64,000 nucleotides of DNA from assembly GCF_905404315.1 (NCBI RefSeq), contig NC_066294.1, positions 8,209,501 to 8,273,500 on the forward strand, given 5' to 3'. The position numbers and the translations under genes were made by a program. Shown here piece after piece: positions 23,901-33,882 of this stretch (within the stretch, counting starts at the first letter, position 1; every line of letters starts with the position of its first letter). The notes under the pieces are model-generated. The model saw nothing but the letters and a program-made list of their open reading frames with translations, was not told the origin of the DNA and searched no databases. The DNA comes from Leptidea sinapis (lineage: Eukaryota > Arthropoda > Insecta > Lepidoptera > Pieridae).

Positions 23901-26900
23901 GAACGTGGTGTTTCTATAACGGGAGAGTACTACGCTTCCCTATTGGACCGATTAAAAGAAGCTATTAAAGAAAAAAGAAGAGGAAAACTGACAAAAGGTG
24001 TACTCCTTTTGCACGACAACGCGCCCGTTCACACGAGTCATGTTGCGACGGCTGCCATTCATCGATGCGGTTTTGAACAACTACGCCATCCACCCTACAG
24101 TCCAGACCTGGCCCCTAGCGATTTTTATTTATTCCCAAAGATGAAGAAAGAGCTGCGTGGAAAAAAATTTAGAGACGATGATGAAGTCAAGTCGGCGATT
24201 TCGGCGTATTTTGACGCCCAAGACAAAACCTATTTTTTCGACGGTATTAATAAGTTATATGCCAGATCCCAAAAATGTATTCGTGTTAAGGGGGAATATA
24301 TTGAAAAGGAAAAATAACATAATGTATCATTTCATCTTTTTTCCCAGTCATTCCGCGAACTTTTTGACCTCCCCTCGTATTATCGATGGATGAAAAAACG
24401 GCAAGCTCTCGAGATGACCTTATTGTCCATGCCCAATCAAGAACAAGGTAAGGTTTAGTTTTGATTGAATGCAAATATTTCAAGGACTGCCTAAACATAA
24501 TCTATATGCTTTGTATTTGCAACATTTTAGCGAAACCGTCTGGTAATTTTGAAATTATGCAATTCATTGCACTATTTGATTTATTTATTTCAAAATAAAG
24601 AATTTGAATGAGATCGGTTTCGATAACTAAATTTTTGTATCGATTGTGTTTCGAAAACGGTGCAACTAGTAAATGTTTATAAAAGTGATTTATTTGATAC
24701 ATAAAAAAAATGCATTGTCAATATTAGTATTGTGTGATATTTGCTGGTTATACACATTATATTGTGTGGCCAAAAAAAGCACTAGAAATAAATATAACTC
24801 GTGGCAATAATGAAATGAATCTAAAATGGCAGCGGTACAGTTCGGTCTGACAGAGAAATAGGGAATGTTATATAGGTGTCATGTCGGATGTCAGATAGGT
24901 GATGTTACGTGTGCGAGTTCGAGCGAATCATTAAAAGCCGCCATTTTGGATTCGTTTCTTGTTTACATGATGATGGTGAATGATACACTCTGTCCATTAC
25001 AATGCACTGCCGCTCAGGATAAGTGAAAAATTAAAAATCGTCTGCGATTGCGCTTGTCTCTTTGAGACGTAAAATGGTCTCATTAGCCCTGTAATTTCAC
25101 TAGCTACGGCCAATGACATTCTAAAAGATCATATTATTCGCAGTCTGATAGCGGAACGGCAAAAGTGTGCTTAAAGACAATGTAAGCACACTTCTCGTCA
25201 TATTTTTATGTCAACTGTCACTTTCCGAATCAAATCTTAACTAAATAAATGTTTTACATTGCGGCTTATTCACCAAGACTTATAAATAGCTGCAGTAAAT
25301 GCGGAAATGTATAGATATAGTGGTTGTGGCTTGTTATGGTGTAATTTGAGGGATATTTCATATTTCAGATTTTGGTTTGTCTATTATGTATTATAGAACA
25401 TCATTGGCTAGGAAATATAAATTGTGTACACTACTCCTTGACGACAGAAAAAGGCACCGCTATGGTAGCCAATTACCCATCTAGCCGGCATCTTGTAAAT
25501 AAAAACATTAATTGAAGTAACATACCTAAAAATCAACCTACACGATTTTAGATACTAAAAAGGTAGATGATATATAATGAAAATATTGTATTTAAAGTCG
25601 TATTATTGACAGCACTAGCAGAGAAGGGGTTAAAAAGAAGGGAATGTTGTTTTCGTTCTCCCAAGCAAATGAAATACTATATTTTTCAGAAAGCCAAACC
25701 GAAGACTTCCCGTGAACAATCCACATTTTGATATGCTTTATTGTAACAAATCTGAAACGGACATGATAAAATATAATTCAAATTATAAAAAGAAAGCATT
25801 TGACGTATCCGCCTCAGACGAATTTAGCAAGAAGGCTGAAATTGTGAAAAAGAAGGTACTTAACATTACTACTTATGATAATCGCAACATGGTTCTTCAC
25901 GAGAGTTTTTTTTTCAATTAATGTTCCACTTTAGGAGTTAGAAGGGAGTAAAATTGCCCATTCTTAAAATTTTCAAATTTTCCTAAGTTTTTAACAAAAA
26001 ATTTTTGGGAAATATGGTAACAATTTACTATGGTGACTTGAATATTTAAAATGTGTTGCAGATTGCCAAGGAATTTTATGATTGGTGGACTGGACTGGGA
26101 AATGTCGAGTTCAAAAGTGAAATTAGGAGGCCAGAGGATATTGAAGATTTGTTCCAAGTAACTAAAAAATTCATCAACAAAACATTATTTAAAATCATCA
26201 TCATTGATAGTAAACTGGTTTGAAGACAATAATTTGACTGTATTTAAAACGATTTTTGTGTATTTAGGTCTGGTTTGATGAGCACGCTTCAAGAAGCTTG
26301 GTTCTTGATCCAAAGATTCTGCCGTGTGTACTCCAGAGTATTGCTGATTACGTTGATGCCCCGGAGGTATGGTTTTTCTCACATAGTAGAGAAACTTTCA
26401 TTTCAATATAATCTCATTAAAAATTAGATACAAGTTATACAATTTCTTTTTAGGCGGCATGTCCAGGAGTATTAAAACGACAGATTGCCTGGGACGTTCA
26501 TGCTGAGACAAGTCCTGCCCATGTCCTGGCATTTGGCACTTGTTTACCACAAAAGTACAAACACATCCCACCCAGGAACAATACAAAAGAGATGTGGCAT
26601 CCAGTCAAGATACCTGAGGATCTTAAGACAATGGCCTGTGTATGGGAGGAAATACAGCATCTCACGTAAGTGTGACATTATGTTTAATAATTCTGTATTT
26701 TTGTTTATCACTGAACTGTTCCTAAAATATAAACGGTGTTATCAGATTGGATGTGCTATATCTGGTGGTTTTAGGCTTAAATTTGAATCCAGGAATTTAT
26801 TCAGTAATACAGATCTAAGAATTCTTAATTGTTTTATGTCTGTTTAGTATTATTCAAGCAATGTTCGGGCAGTTATTTTGTGGTCGCTAGTATTTTAATA

Positions 26901-29900
26901 TCTTACTAAATAAGTCGTGTACTACACTTTAACTGGTATTCACTTCGGGTGTTTAAGTACCACTCTTACTCAAAGATGGTAACTTGAGCAACATTATATT
27001 ACAATATTTGTATAGCTCTTTAAGTAGAAACTATCATTATATGTTTTTCGATAGTGACTTCTCGCCTCCTAGATTTTTCAAGTGGTCCGACATTTTCACA
27101 AATTGACAAATAGTAGGTGGCAATTGGGTTTTCAATGTCGATTATAGCCGTTAGTTAGCAGTTAGTGGGGATAAAACGGGACAGGAGTTTATCAATCCCA
27201 TACATTAATCTAGGACTGTATTTAGTGCTCGAACTATGGTCAGCGCTGTCGTCGGTCAAGCGTAGCTGTAACAATGAATACGCGTTCAGTCCAGCATTGT
27301 TAAATCGCTACGCTGCGTCGCGCCGACGAGAATCGTCGGTCGAGCTAGTTGGTCTGGCGTACGTCGGTCCGCTGACGCGCTATGGCAGTAAATTAGTGCG
27401 ATCAGTTTGACGCTGAACGAGCTACCGATCGTACGTATAACATCGTAAACAAAAATTCGTGTTATGGCAATTTCGAATACATTGTATAAATTTCTCCTTG
27501 AATTTGATGCTCTATAATAATTGGGTAAACATGATATATTCTCCTTCTTTTATTCCGTAGTAGTTTGCGTAAATAGCACGCACAGATCAAAGGTTAAAAT
27601 TGGATTAATTTTTCTGCGTTGTCAATTGTAACACGCGCAATCAAAGTTGCTCTCAGCTGAACACTGAACGCAACATGGTCAGCGCGTTTGGATACGCGCT
27701 ACGCTCGACCGACGCGACGTCAGCGTTGACCGTCCGACGAGCACTAACTAAATGCAGATGCTAATATTACAAGACAATAAAATGTATTTTTGTGCGTAAC
27801 TTTTTGTTTGATAACTAATTAACCTATGTAAAAAAAAAATATAAAATAGGTTACTTAAACATTGACTCGCACTTTAAAACACGGACATTTACAGAAGCGC
27901 TACGAAAATTGTAATATTAAATATTACAATTAAATTTGAATTTAATAAATAAACATTGGATGTACCCAACTCCCCAATATTGGTTTGGAATATTTTGCTA
28001 TTAAAAAAAAGCAAGGCGTTACATTTTAACTTTTCAAATTCAACTAGAACGATGTAAAGTCAAGCGACTAGTTTTTATTAAATTGATATGTACCCGTAAT
28101 TTGCCGTAGTAATACAGCAATTATTCTTAGGTAGTGTGGTATCTAGTTAGAGCGTAGCGGAGACCAATTCTTTATCTAAGTTTGTACCTTATTTTGAGAA
28201 CATTGAGCATTGTAACATATATTGTTCACACTGTATATTTAATCAAATCTGACTACCATGAGGGGTAGATAGGTATCATATATCTTTTAGACTTTCATTA
28301 GGTAAATTCGGCTAAAATTTTTTCAAGCAACATCTAGCCAAGCCCTTTCAGGCTTCCTGGCCCAGTTTTAGTAGGTAAAATGCTGATCTTACGTACCTTT
28401 CCTAACTCCACCATTTTTTTATGATATGAAGGGACGAGACGAGCAGGAAGTTCAGCTGAAGGTAATTGATACGCCCTGCACATTACAATGCAGTTCCACT
28501 CAGGATTGTTGGAAAACCCAAAACTCTGAGCGGCACTACAATTGCACTCGTTACCTTAATACATAAGATGTTAAGTCTCATTTATCCAGAAATTTCACTA
28601 GCTACGACAACTTCAGACCGAAACACAGTAATGCTTACACATTACTGCTTCACGGCAGAAATAGGCGCCGTTGTGGTACCCATAATGTAGCCGGCATCCT
28701 GTGCATAGGATTCTCCCAATGGTGTACTGCCTACCTAGGCTTCGCTTGCCATCCCTTGGATACCATTCCGTCACTACCTGGCTCCATTTTCTTTTTGTGT
28801 CTCTATTATGTATTAATTTCGCTGACTAAAATTGATATTACATTACTGGTGTGCTCTTATTATCGTCGAACGCTTGGTGTGATCTGGTAACTTAAATTAC
28901 TTCAAATGTTTTTAGGAGTAGGTGCTTACGCGAACTATAAAAATTAAGTTACGATATAATAGTGCTCATAAATCTTATGATGTTAATTACCAAAGTATTA
29001 GAAGTCATAACAGATTTATTTTCTAATATAATAGTATTTCTTAATAACCTTCCTCAGAATTCCTTTTGGTGATATGTAGTTAAAGCACTGGTTATTATTT
29101 AGCTGCCATCTTGGCCTCTGAGAGAGACAAAAAAAAATACGAAAGAAACTGACCCAGTATTCTATTTTCTTCCAAAAAATTAAAGAATTTTGCACTTATA
29201 TTATCACTTGTTGAATTCATAATCCAGACTGTCCTTAAAATTATTATTTTTATGATATTTTTAGTTTACAAGGACAACTTACAGAAGAACAGAATTGCTG
29301 TATAAAATTTTAAACTTTGAATTTATTGATAGGACTTTATTTAAATATGATTTCTAAGCGAAATACCAATGACGTTCTATACATATGGACATATCATTCG
29401 CAGCCTGACAACGGAACGGGAAAAGTGTGCTTAAAGACAATGTAAGCACACTTTTCTCGTGTAGTCAAGTGTCAACTGTATGTCAATCAACAAGCCTAAG
29501 TGTGCTATAAAAAGGGCTTAAATAATATATTAACGACTCAAAAAAGATGGTGTGACTTATCATTGGTAAGGTTATTTTTATTTATATAAGATTGATATGC
29601 AAAAAGCGTAACTAATTTAATAAAAACGAATATTTTTCATTAAATATGGTACTACAATTATTGACAAGTTCCCAGACAAGACCCGCTTGTCAGAATGGGA
29701 CAGTTGAAAGGACACAGTCAGAAATGAAAACAATAGAGTAGCTCTTTTTAACCGAATTCAAAAAAGGAGGGGGTTTCGAGTGGTGAACCGATTTTGATAA
29801 TTCTTTTTTATTTGAAAGCTGGTGCTTCCCGTGTCCCTACATTTCGTCCAGATCTGACAAAGGAAACCATGAGAAAACCATAAAAGTCTTAAATTTGCTA

Positions 29901-32900
29901 TAAGTATATGCGCAACGATTTCGATAATTCGTTTTTTTTTATTGGAAAGGATATACTTCAAATATAGTTTGATTAGGTTCTGCTCACGGGATCCATGACA
30001 AAGTAGCCGAACTCTTCAATTCTTAGGATCAACGATACTAGACTGAATCTCTTTTATGCTATGCGGATATTTGAAGCACCTACCGTAAAGTCGTTATAGT
30101 CAAGTAAATGTCGTAGTAAAATATGATGATCAATGGAACTCCGTAACGACTTACAGAAAGGGTGCGATCTGTGGCAGAATTTCTAGCAGTCTGTAATAAT
30201 ATTGATATGCGCTTATGTTCAGTGCTACATTGCAAAATTTAGTAGATCTACACAAATTTAGACAAATTGGTAGTTAATGTAGTTCAGATTCACTAAGAAT
30301 CTAAAATTAAAACAAAAAACACTATTCCAAAACAATAGATTTAATATGTACTAAAAAGTATAAAATAATTGCGTATTTTTAAACAATCTAATTCTAGTAA
30401 CGATAATTGCTATTTTTGGAGTCGGTGTCAGCCAAGGTAGGTTTTTAACTACATACATAGTTACAGGTCATGTGCTTGAGTCGCACACGCGACTTGAGGA
30501 GGCGAGAGCGGGGCCGCGGCGGGAGGATACCAATTCAAAAATAACAATAATCGTTCCTAGATTTATTAATTAGATCGTATAAAAATACGCAATTACTTTT
30601 ATACTTTTTAGTGAATATTATATCTATTGTTTTGGAATAGTGTTTTTAAAGTCAGTTGTTTTTTTTAAAGGCCTTAGAACAAAGTTTAGAACAATGATTA
30701 GCAATATTGTATTTTGTGTATTGAGAACGGCTTACAAGAACGTGAACAATTACATACTAGTGCTATTTACACGTTATTACGGAAATATCGTTACCTAGTG
30801 ATAATTGATACTTATGCACATCGCAAATATGTAAAAGGTAATATTTTTCAGCTTTCTCGTACACGAGATAGTGAAAGAGATTTGGCGTCAATTGGTAGCA
30901 AGAGAGAGATGTGAATAATTTTACAAACCAAATAAATCGAGCGGAATTTGCTAGAATCATTTCCTCGTGGTTTTTATTATTTATATTATATACACCACTA
31001 AAAGATTTGAGCGTTTAAAAATTCATGTTCATTAACATATGATAAAAAAATAATAATAAAAATATTGAATACTCTTTCAAAAGTCAATATATTTTATCAA
31101 TTTAGTCAAATTGAAGCACATACAAAAGTCCAACTAGCCATATTTATAATTTCACAAAAGCTGTCATACCAAGATATGTTGGTGTCCTTTTACACAACAT
31201 ATATCAAAAAGATACCCTGGAAAATATATCTAAGTCTTAAGGACAAATTTTGAAGTTATACTTCTTTTGGCGCGATGGAAAAAAAATATGAGTTCTACAT
31301 CGTGAAGTTCTATCCTAGGTGGCATGAAAATCGATAACTATGTTCAACTTGTATATTCTAGTATTTTCATATTGAGAACACGTGTTTCGTAACAGTACAA
31401 TTAAACAGTGTGAATAAATAAATATTATTTTTGTGTTTTTATTAAATCAATTTCATATACGACGGTGATAGTATTTACTAATAATTTATTAGTATATCTA
31501 TATATATTGAATATTAGTGATAAAACTGATTTGAATAAACTATTTTGAGTGCATTTATAGATTTGAGATTAATTGTCGGTATGTATAATTTATTTACATC
31601 GTTAATTAAAAATTAGTACATTATAATTTAAAAATTTTTTTTTTTCGTTGCTTATATTAACCCTAAATGCTGAGTGTTTATACTATCTTTGATCTTAACT
31701 ATTTGTTAAAATTTGATTTATTTTTCCATACGCAAAAGAAGTATAACTTCTAACGCGTGTACATAAGTACACACACTCTTTTTTATTTAACTCAAGGAAC
31801 CTAACATTAAAATAACCAGTTTAACTAATTATTTCATGTGAATAAAATATTATATTTGAGTATTAGTTTCTCTCATTAAAGGTTACCTCCTCCCTTAGCA
31901 CGTAAATAAGCAACAAATATAAACACAAGCCAATCAATAAACATACAAAATTTCCCCTTTAGAATATGAAAGTAATTTTTGATTAAAAACGTAAAAAACC
32001 TCCGACTGAACAGATCTTGATCGGAAAATAGGGGCAGACTGACGAACGTAAAAATTAAAGGAACCCTTTTTTTCGTCTGGATTTAAAAAAATACCTCAAT
32101 GCTACTCCACCGATGTCACTGTCCATTTTGGGTTATCAATTCAAAATACGCGGCTGAAACTGAAATAGAGTTTACATTGCTGCCTATTGACCGATAATAT
32201 TTTAAATCAACTGGAGTAAACGCAGAAATGTATAGACATGCAGTGGAAGCTTACTATGGTGTCATTTGTGGCATGTGCCATATTTCGGTTTTGATTTTGT
32301 ATTAGGTGCATTGTCTATATGTATAGAACGTCATAGCAAAATACATTCAAAATGGTTTTTTTTCCAGAGAGATTTATAATATCAGTGGATTAAGCAGATG
32401 TACTTGCTATAATTTTTTATTACTACCTTCAATTGGATGGGTCACGAAATTTTATGTCATTGTTGTTTTATAATAATATATCCGCTAGACCACCTGGGGC
32501 TCTCTGGAAGACCAGCGCTGATCATATCACTATGATATGATCAGTACTATGCTGAGGTGGATTCCAATTCTGCAATTTATTATTATTTAATATAACTCTA
32601 TTTGCATACTAGTTAATATACAACGGGGCACTCCAGATTAAACAGACACCTCTCAATCTTAGGGCTCAGAGATTGCAGAGCATGTAGATTCTGTAATAGT
32701 GGAGATGAAACCCTGTTACACATCCTCTCTGAATGTGGCCCTTGATGCGTAAATGTAGTATCTCTTTGGGAAGTCCATTCAAAGATCATTCAGCAGACAC
32801 TTTGATTTTTTAGCAAGTGGAATTAGCCACAGATGTCCTTACACACAGCGCCTTTTTTTCTTTAAGATGAAATCCCCAAAACGCGCGCCGTAAAATGTTT

Positions 32901-33882
32901 GATATTTTATTTATTTCCAAAATAGTTAACAACCATGTCAATAATACGGAGCTACTCGATTAAATATATTTCACCGTACCTTCGAGGTATCCGCGTAAAA
33001 GTATTCATAATACATTTAGTAGACCTCTTATAAAATTGAATTTAGGACTGAATTCGCCAATTATCAGAGCTGGCGAACAATATAACATGCTTGTTAGGAA
33101 ACACCCAAATGTAGATATATTCAATGACTCTCATGGCTCACTTAAGAATAAAATACTAACATACTTTTAAGTCATTCTATAAACTAACCTAGTAACTTAA
33201 ATTTAATATTCACATCAACTTTTATATGTAATTAATTTTAAAACACCTACTTTAAATTATTATTAGTCAATTCTGTGCATTTCTTTTAAATGTGTGCATA
33301 TTAGAATTGTAAATAATATTAAGTTTATATTTGTAAATGTATATGTATTCTGTTGAAGTGCCTAATAAATAAATAAATAAATAATAAAAGTCCAATTCTT
33401 CAACCACTTGAGATACGTCAGCTCACTGCAAAAGTATGTGAAGATTTATGAAAAGAATCGATCCTAGCAATGAGCTATAGTTAACCGTGGCTATCATAAT
33501 GGATCACATTGGTCACAGTGAAACAGTCTTCTTTCAAAAGGCTAGATGTACATACTTACATTATTCCGTGCGCCCAAATTAAAAAGGGATAAAGTCTTTT
33601 CACATCACTTATTTATAGTTATAGTTATAAATGTCCAATTCTGTACCTGATTTCAGTTCAAGCAAAGCCTTCCACGAGTGGCTACAAACAAAGCCATATC
33701 TACCTATGCCGCCATTCTTCAAAGCCTTGGAAAAACCTGGTGATAAGAAGCAGCCATTCGTTGTTCCATCCGACTTTGTGGTCACCGACAGAAGTTCTTC
33801 GACGTCTGCTCAAGAATTAGCGTTACCAATTTCCGAGTTCGATTTAGAGCTGAAGGAAGTCTTGAGCAAACTCCTGAATTAA
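17795..33882 (+). CDS. Gene B: uncharacterised protein, tandem paralog of gene A, exon 3 disrupted by mariner
   Basis: Eight exons: 17795-17950, 20100-20279, 22810-24447 (holding the mariner 23083-24377 plus a duplicated TA), 25690-25855, 26062-26157, 26268-26366, 26454-26665 and 33657-33882. With the element removed they encode 491 residues; all phases agree (0,0,2,0,0,0,2). The start ATG at 17795 is the first in the exon 1 frame. Domains by eye: a basic N-terminus, an acidic linker, a Ser/Lys-rich stretch of repeated RSKS and SKSM motifs (exon 3), and the conserved C-terminal region shared with gene A. No membrane segment or signal peptide was seen. As sequenced, translation stops at 23128 inside the mariner, after 218 residues. 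The family is not recognised. The gene model is strong; whether this allele is functional is doubtful. Confidence 0.75.
18005..18510 (-). mobile_element. Non-LTR retrotransposon RT C-terminal fragment in gene B intron 1
   Basis: Leftward reading gives FNILTVASQYILDNAMYVHR and GLLKNVCVIKVTITS; the tail at 18005 is an AAATTCAAATTCA run (reversed). It is the same family as 48700-49390, where the motifs are cleaner. Confidence 0.7.
19084..19367 (+). repeat. 300-bp GACGAG repeat, copy 4 (near complete)
   Basis: Starts TTTTTATGAAAATAAGGGAC and ends CCTGTGCAAAGGAGC. The internal inverted pair has partly decayed. Confidence 0.75.
20100..20279 (+). CDS. Gene B exon 2
   Basis: 60 codons, phase 0 to 0, after a strong T-rich acceptor (TTTTTTCAG) and before GTAATT. 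It encodes FWESQSETVRDLVGPVIYQ followed by a Pro/Ser-rich acidic stretch. Confidence 0.65.
21150..22160 (+). mobile_element. Degenerate non-LTR RT fragment in gene B intron 2
   Basis: FDIPQGSVLAPILFIICI (GVPQGSVL-type RT motif 4), EIISNWLD, then NCTKYLGILIDQRLSC and AQSAITYCIPV in shifting frames with many stops. Strongly decayed. Confidence 0.7.
23083..24377 (+). mobile_element. Complete mariner (Tc1/mariner) element with TIRs and TA duplication
   Basis: 1,295 bp bounded by terminal inverted repeats of about 29 bp (CGAGGGGCGGTCAAAAAGTT at the left; the right end differs at one base, C to A) and flanked by TA on both sides (23081-23082 and 24378-24379). It contains one intact transposase gene. 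The size, TIRs, TA target and D,D34D transposase all fit a full-length mariner. Near-identical TIRs and an uninterrupted ORF suggest recent insertion. It sits in the sense direction inside gene B exon 3. Confidence 0.95.
23262..24317 (+). CDS. Mariner transposase, intact (351 aa)
   Basis: Cut-and-paste transposase that binds the element's TIRs and integrates at TA in the nucleus. Residues 1-110 carry two helix-turn-helix units for TIR binding (MIYKWHGLFKQG; KKQLAASVGVSETTI), and around 119-128 is a WVPRMLTPLQ linker motif. The catalytic triad is D158 (VTGDETW), D252 (HDNAP) and D287 (YSPDLAPSD), with 34 residues between the second and third Asp, which is diagnostic of the mariner D,D34D family. 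The length of 351 aa is full for the family. The ATG at 23262 lies 179 bp inside the left TIR boundary. There are no frameshifts or stops, so it may be active. Confidence 0.95.
   Translation: MEKIEHRAVVKFLTKQGKTPQTILQEMLAVYGDSAPGKTMIYKWHGLFKQGRESIEDDPRPGRPIEATTPEIIEKVEKLVLEDGRLKKKQLAASVGVSETTILNILHQHLGMSKVCSRWVPRMLTPLQKRERVNCSREYLDRCGEVREEIMARIVTGDETWVHHYEPESKQESMQWHKKGTPPPKKFKVSQSAGKIMATIFWDTEGILLIDYKERGVSITGEYYASLLDRLKEAIKEKRRGKLTKGVLLLHDNAPVHTSHVATAAIHRCGFEQLRHPPYSPDLAPSDFYLFPKMKKELRGKKFRDDDEVKSAISAYFDAQDKTYFFDGINKLYARSQKCIRVKGEYIEKEK
24963..25108 (+). repeat. 300-bp GACGAG repeat, copy 5, left part
   Basis: TGATGATGGTGAATGATAC through AATTTCACTAGCTACGGC. The right remainder (GGCACCGCTATGGTAGCC ... 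CTAGCCGGCATC) resumes at 25440-25497, so the MITE at 25109-25408 inserted into this copy. Confidence 0.6.
25109..25408. repeat. 300-bp MITE with 15-bp TIRs (GCCAATGAC...)
   Basis: Left end GCCAATGACATTCTA; right end TAGAACATCATTGGC. Inside is the hairpin AAGTGTGCTTA / TAAGCACACTT with loop AAGACAATG. Partial copies: left part 29366-29500, right part about 32160-32335. Confidence 0.65.
25690..25855 (+). CDS. Gene B exon 4
   Basis: Phase 2 to 0. It reads KPNRRLPVNNPHFDML onward, lysine rich, and ends KKAEIVKKK before GTACTT. It is the paralogous match of gene A exon 2846-2993. Confidence 0.7.
26062..26157 (+). CDS. Gene B exon 5
   Basis: 32 codons, phase 0 to 0, acceptor GTTGCAG, donor GTAACT. 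Encodes IAKEFYDWWTGLGN and ends DIEDLFQ; aligned with gene A exon 4398-4490. Confidence 0.75.
26268..26366 (+). CDS. Gene B exon 6
   Basis: 33 codons, phase 0 to 0, acceptor TATTTAG, donor GTATGG. Encodes VWFDEHASRSLVLDPK; aligned with gene A exon 5028-5126, which has identical length. Confidence 0.75.
26454..26665 (+). CDS. Gene B exon 7
   Basis: 212 bp, phase 0 to 2, acceptor TTTTTAG, donor GTAAGT. It contains PRNNTKEMWHPVKIPEDLKT and CVWEEIQHL, the conserved core shared with gene A exon 6196-6410. Confidence 0.75.
27222..27747. repeat. CpG-rich 526-bp element with long imperfect inverted ends
   Basis: Ends TTAGTGCTCG and CGAGCACTAA. The arms share TGGTCAGCG, GTCGGTC(A/G)AGCGTAGC and CGTTCAG in inverted order. 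Both arms are GC- and CpG-rich against AT-rich surroundings. No transposase ORF. It lies in gene B's last intron. Confidence 0.55.
28414..28724 (+). repeat. 300-bp GACGAG repeat, copy 6 (near complete)
   Basis: Reads GGGACGAGACGAGCAGGAAG to CCGGCATCCTGTGCATAGG. The internal pair CACTCAGGATTG / CTGAGCGGCAC is present. Confidence 0.75.
29366..29500. repeat. Left part of the GCCAATGAC MITE
   Basis: CCAATGACGTTCTA, then GAAAAGTGTGCTTA / TAAGCACACTTTTC, the same hairpin as 25109-25408 with a longer stem (13 bp or more). The right half is missing or diverged. Confidence 0.6.
30314..30647. repeat. Foldback MITE with ~110-bp arms and a GC-rich core
   Basis: The left arm (30314-30420) and right arm (30530-30647) are inverted copies sharing CACTATTCCAAAACAATAGA, CTAAAAAGTATAAAA and AATTGCGTATTTTTA. 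The ~105-bp centre has the block GGCGAGAGCGGGGCCGCGGC, far richer in GC than its surroundings. Confidence 0.7.
32160..32335. repeat. Right part of the GCCAATGAC MITE
   Basis: AGTAAACGCAGAAATGTATAG through TATAGAACGTCAT matches the right half of 25109-25408. Confidence 0.55.
32590..33395 (+). mobile_element. Non-LTR retrotransposon 3' end fragments
   Basis: The first part reads LRDCRACRFCNSGDETLLHI then LSECGP, the Cys/His motif that follows RNase H in I/R1/jockey-like ORF2. The second, 32900-33180, reads KIVNNHVNNTELLD, VPSRYPRKSIHNTFSRPLIK and SPIIRAGEQYNMLVRKHP, with a 3' UTR ending CTAATAAATAAATAAATAA. They may be one truncated element or two. Confidence 0.65.
33657..33882 (+). CDS. Gene B terminal exon
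   Basis: Entry phase 2 after GATTTCAG, about 7 kb after exon 7; stop TAA 33880-33882 with AATAAA starting at 33881. It encodes AFHEWLQTKPYLPMPPF and a hydrophilic C-terminus ending KLLN. The 6,990-bp intron before it is filled with foldback elements and retrotransposon debris. Confidence 0.75.

Larger units (their letters stand above)
22810..24447 (+). pseudogene. Gene B exon 3 interrupted by a mariner insertion
   Basis: The left part, 22810-23082, is open from acceptor TTAG: an acidic EEEEIAEE run and then a Ser/Lys/Met-rich basic region. The right part, 24380-24447, ends at AAG|GTAAGG. If 23083-24377 and one TA are removed the two parts fuse in frame (341 bp, phase 0 in, phase 2 out), and the next exon at 25690 enters in phase 2. 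With the element present, 15 element-encoded residues follow Leu and then TGA at 23128. The break is therefore caused by the transposon, not by decay. Confidence 0.75.

Noticed and set aside
27165..27410. 81-aa ORF as a gene
   Set aside because: Lies across the left arm of a CpG-rich inverted-repeat element; no domain or splice support.
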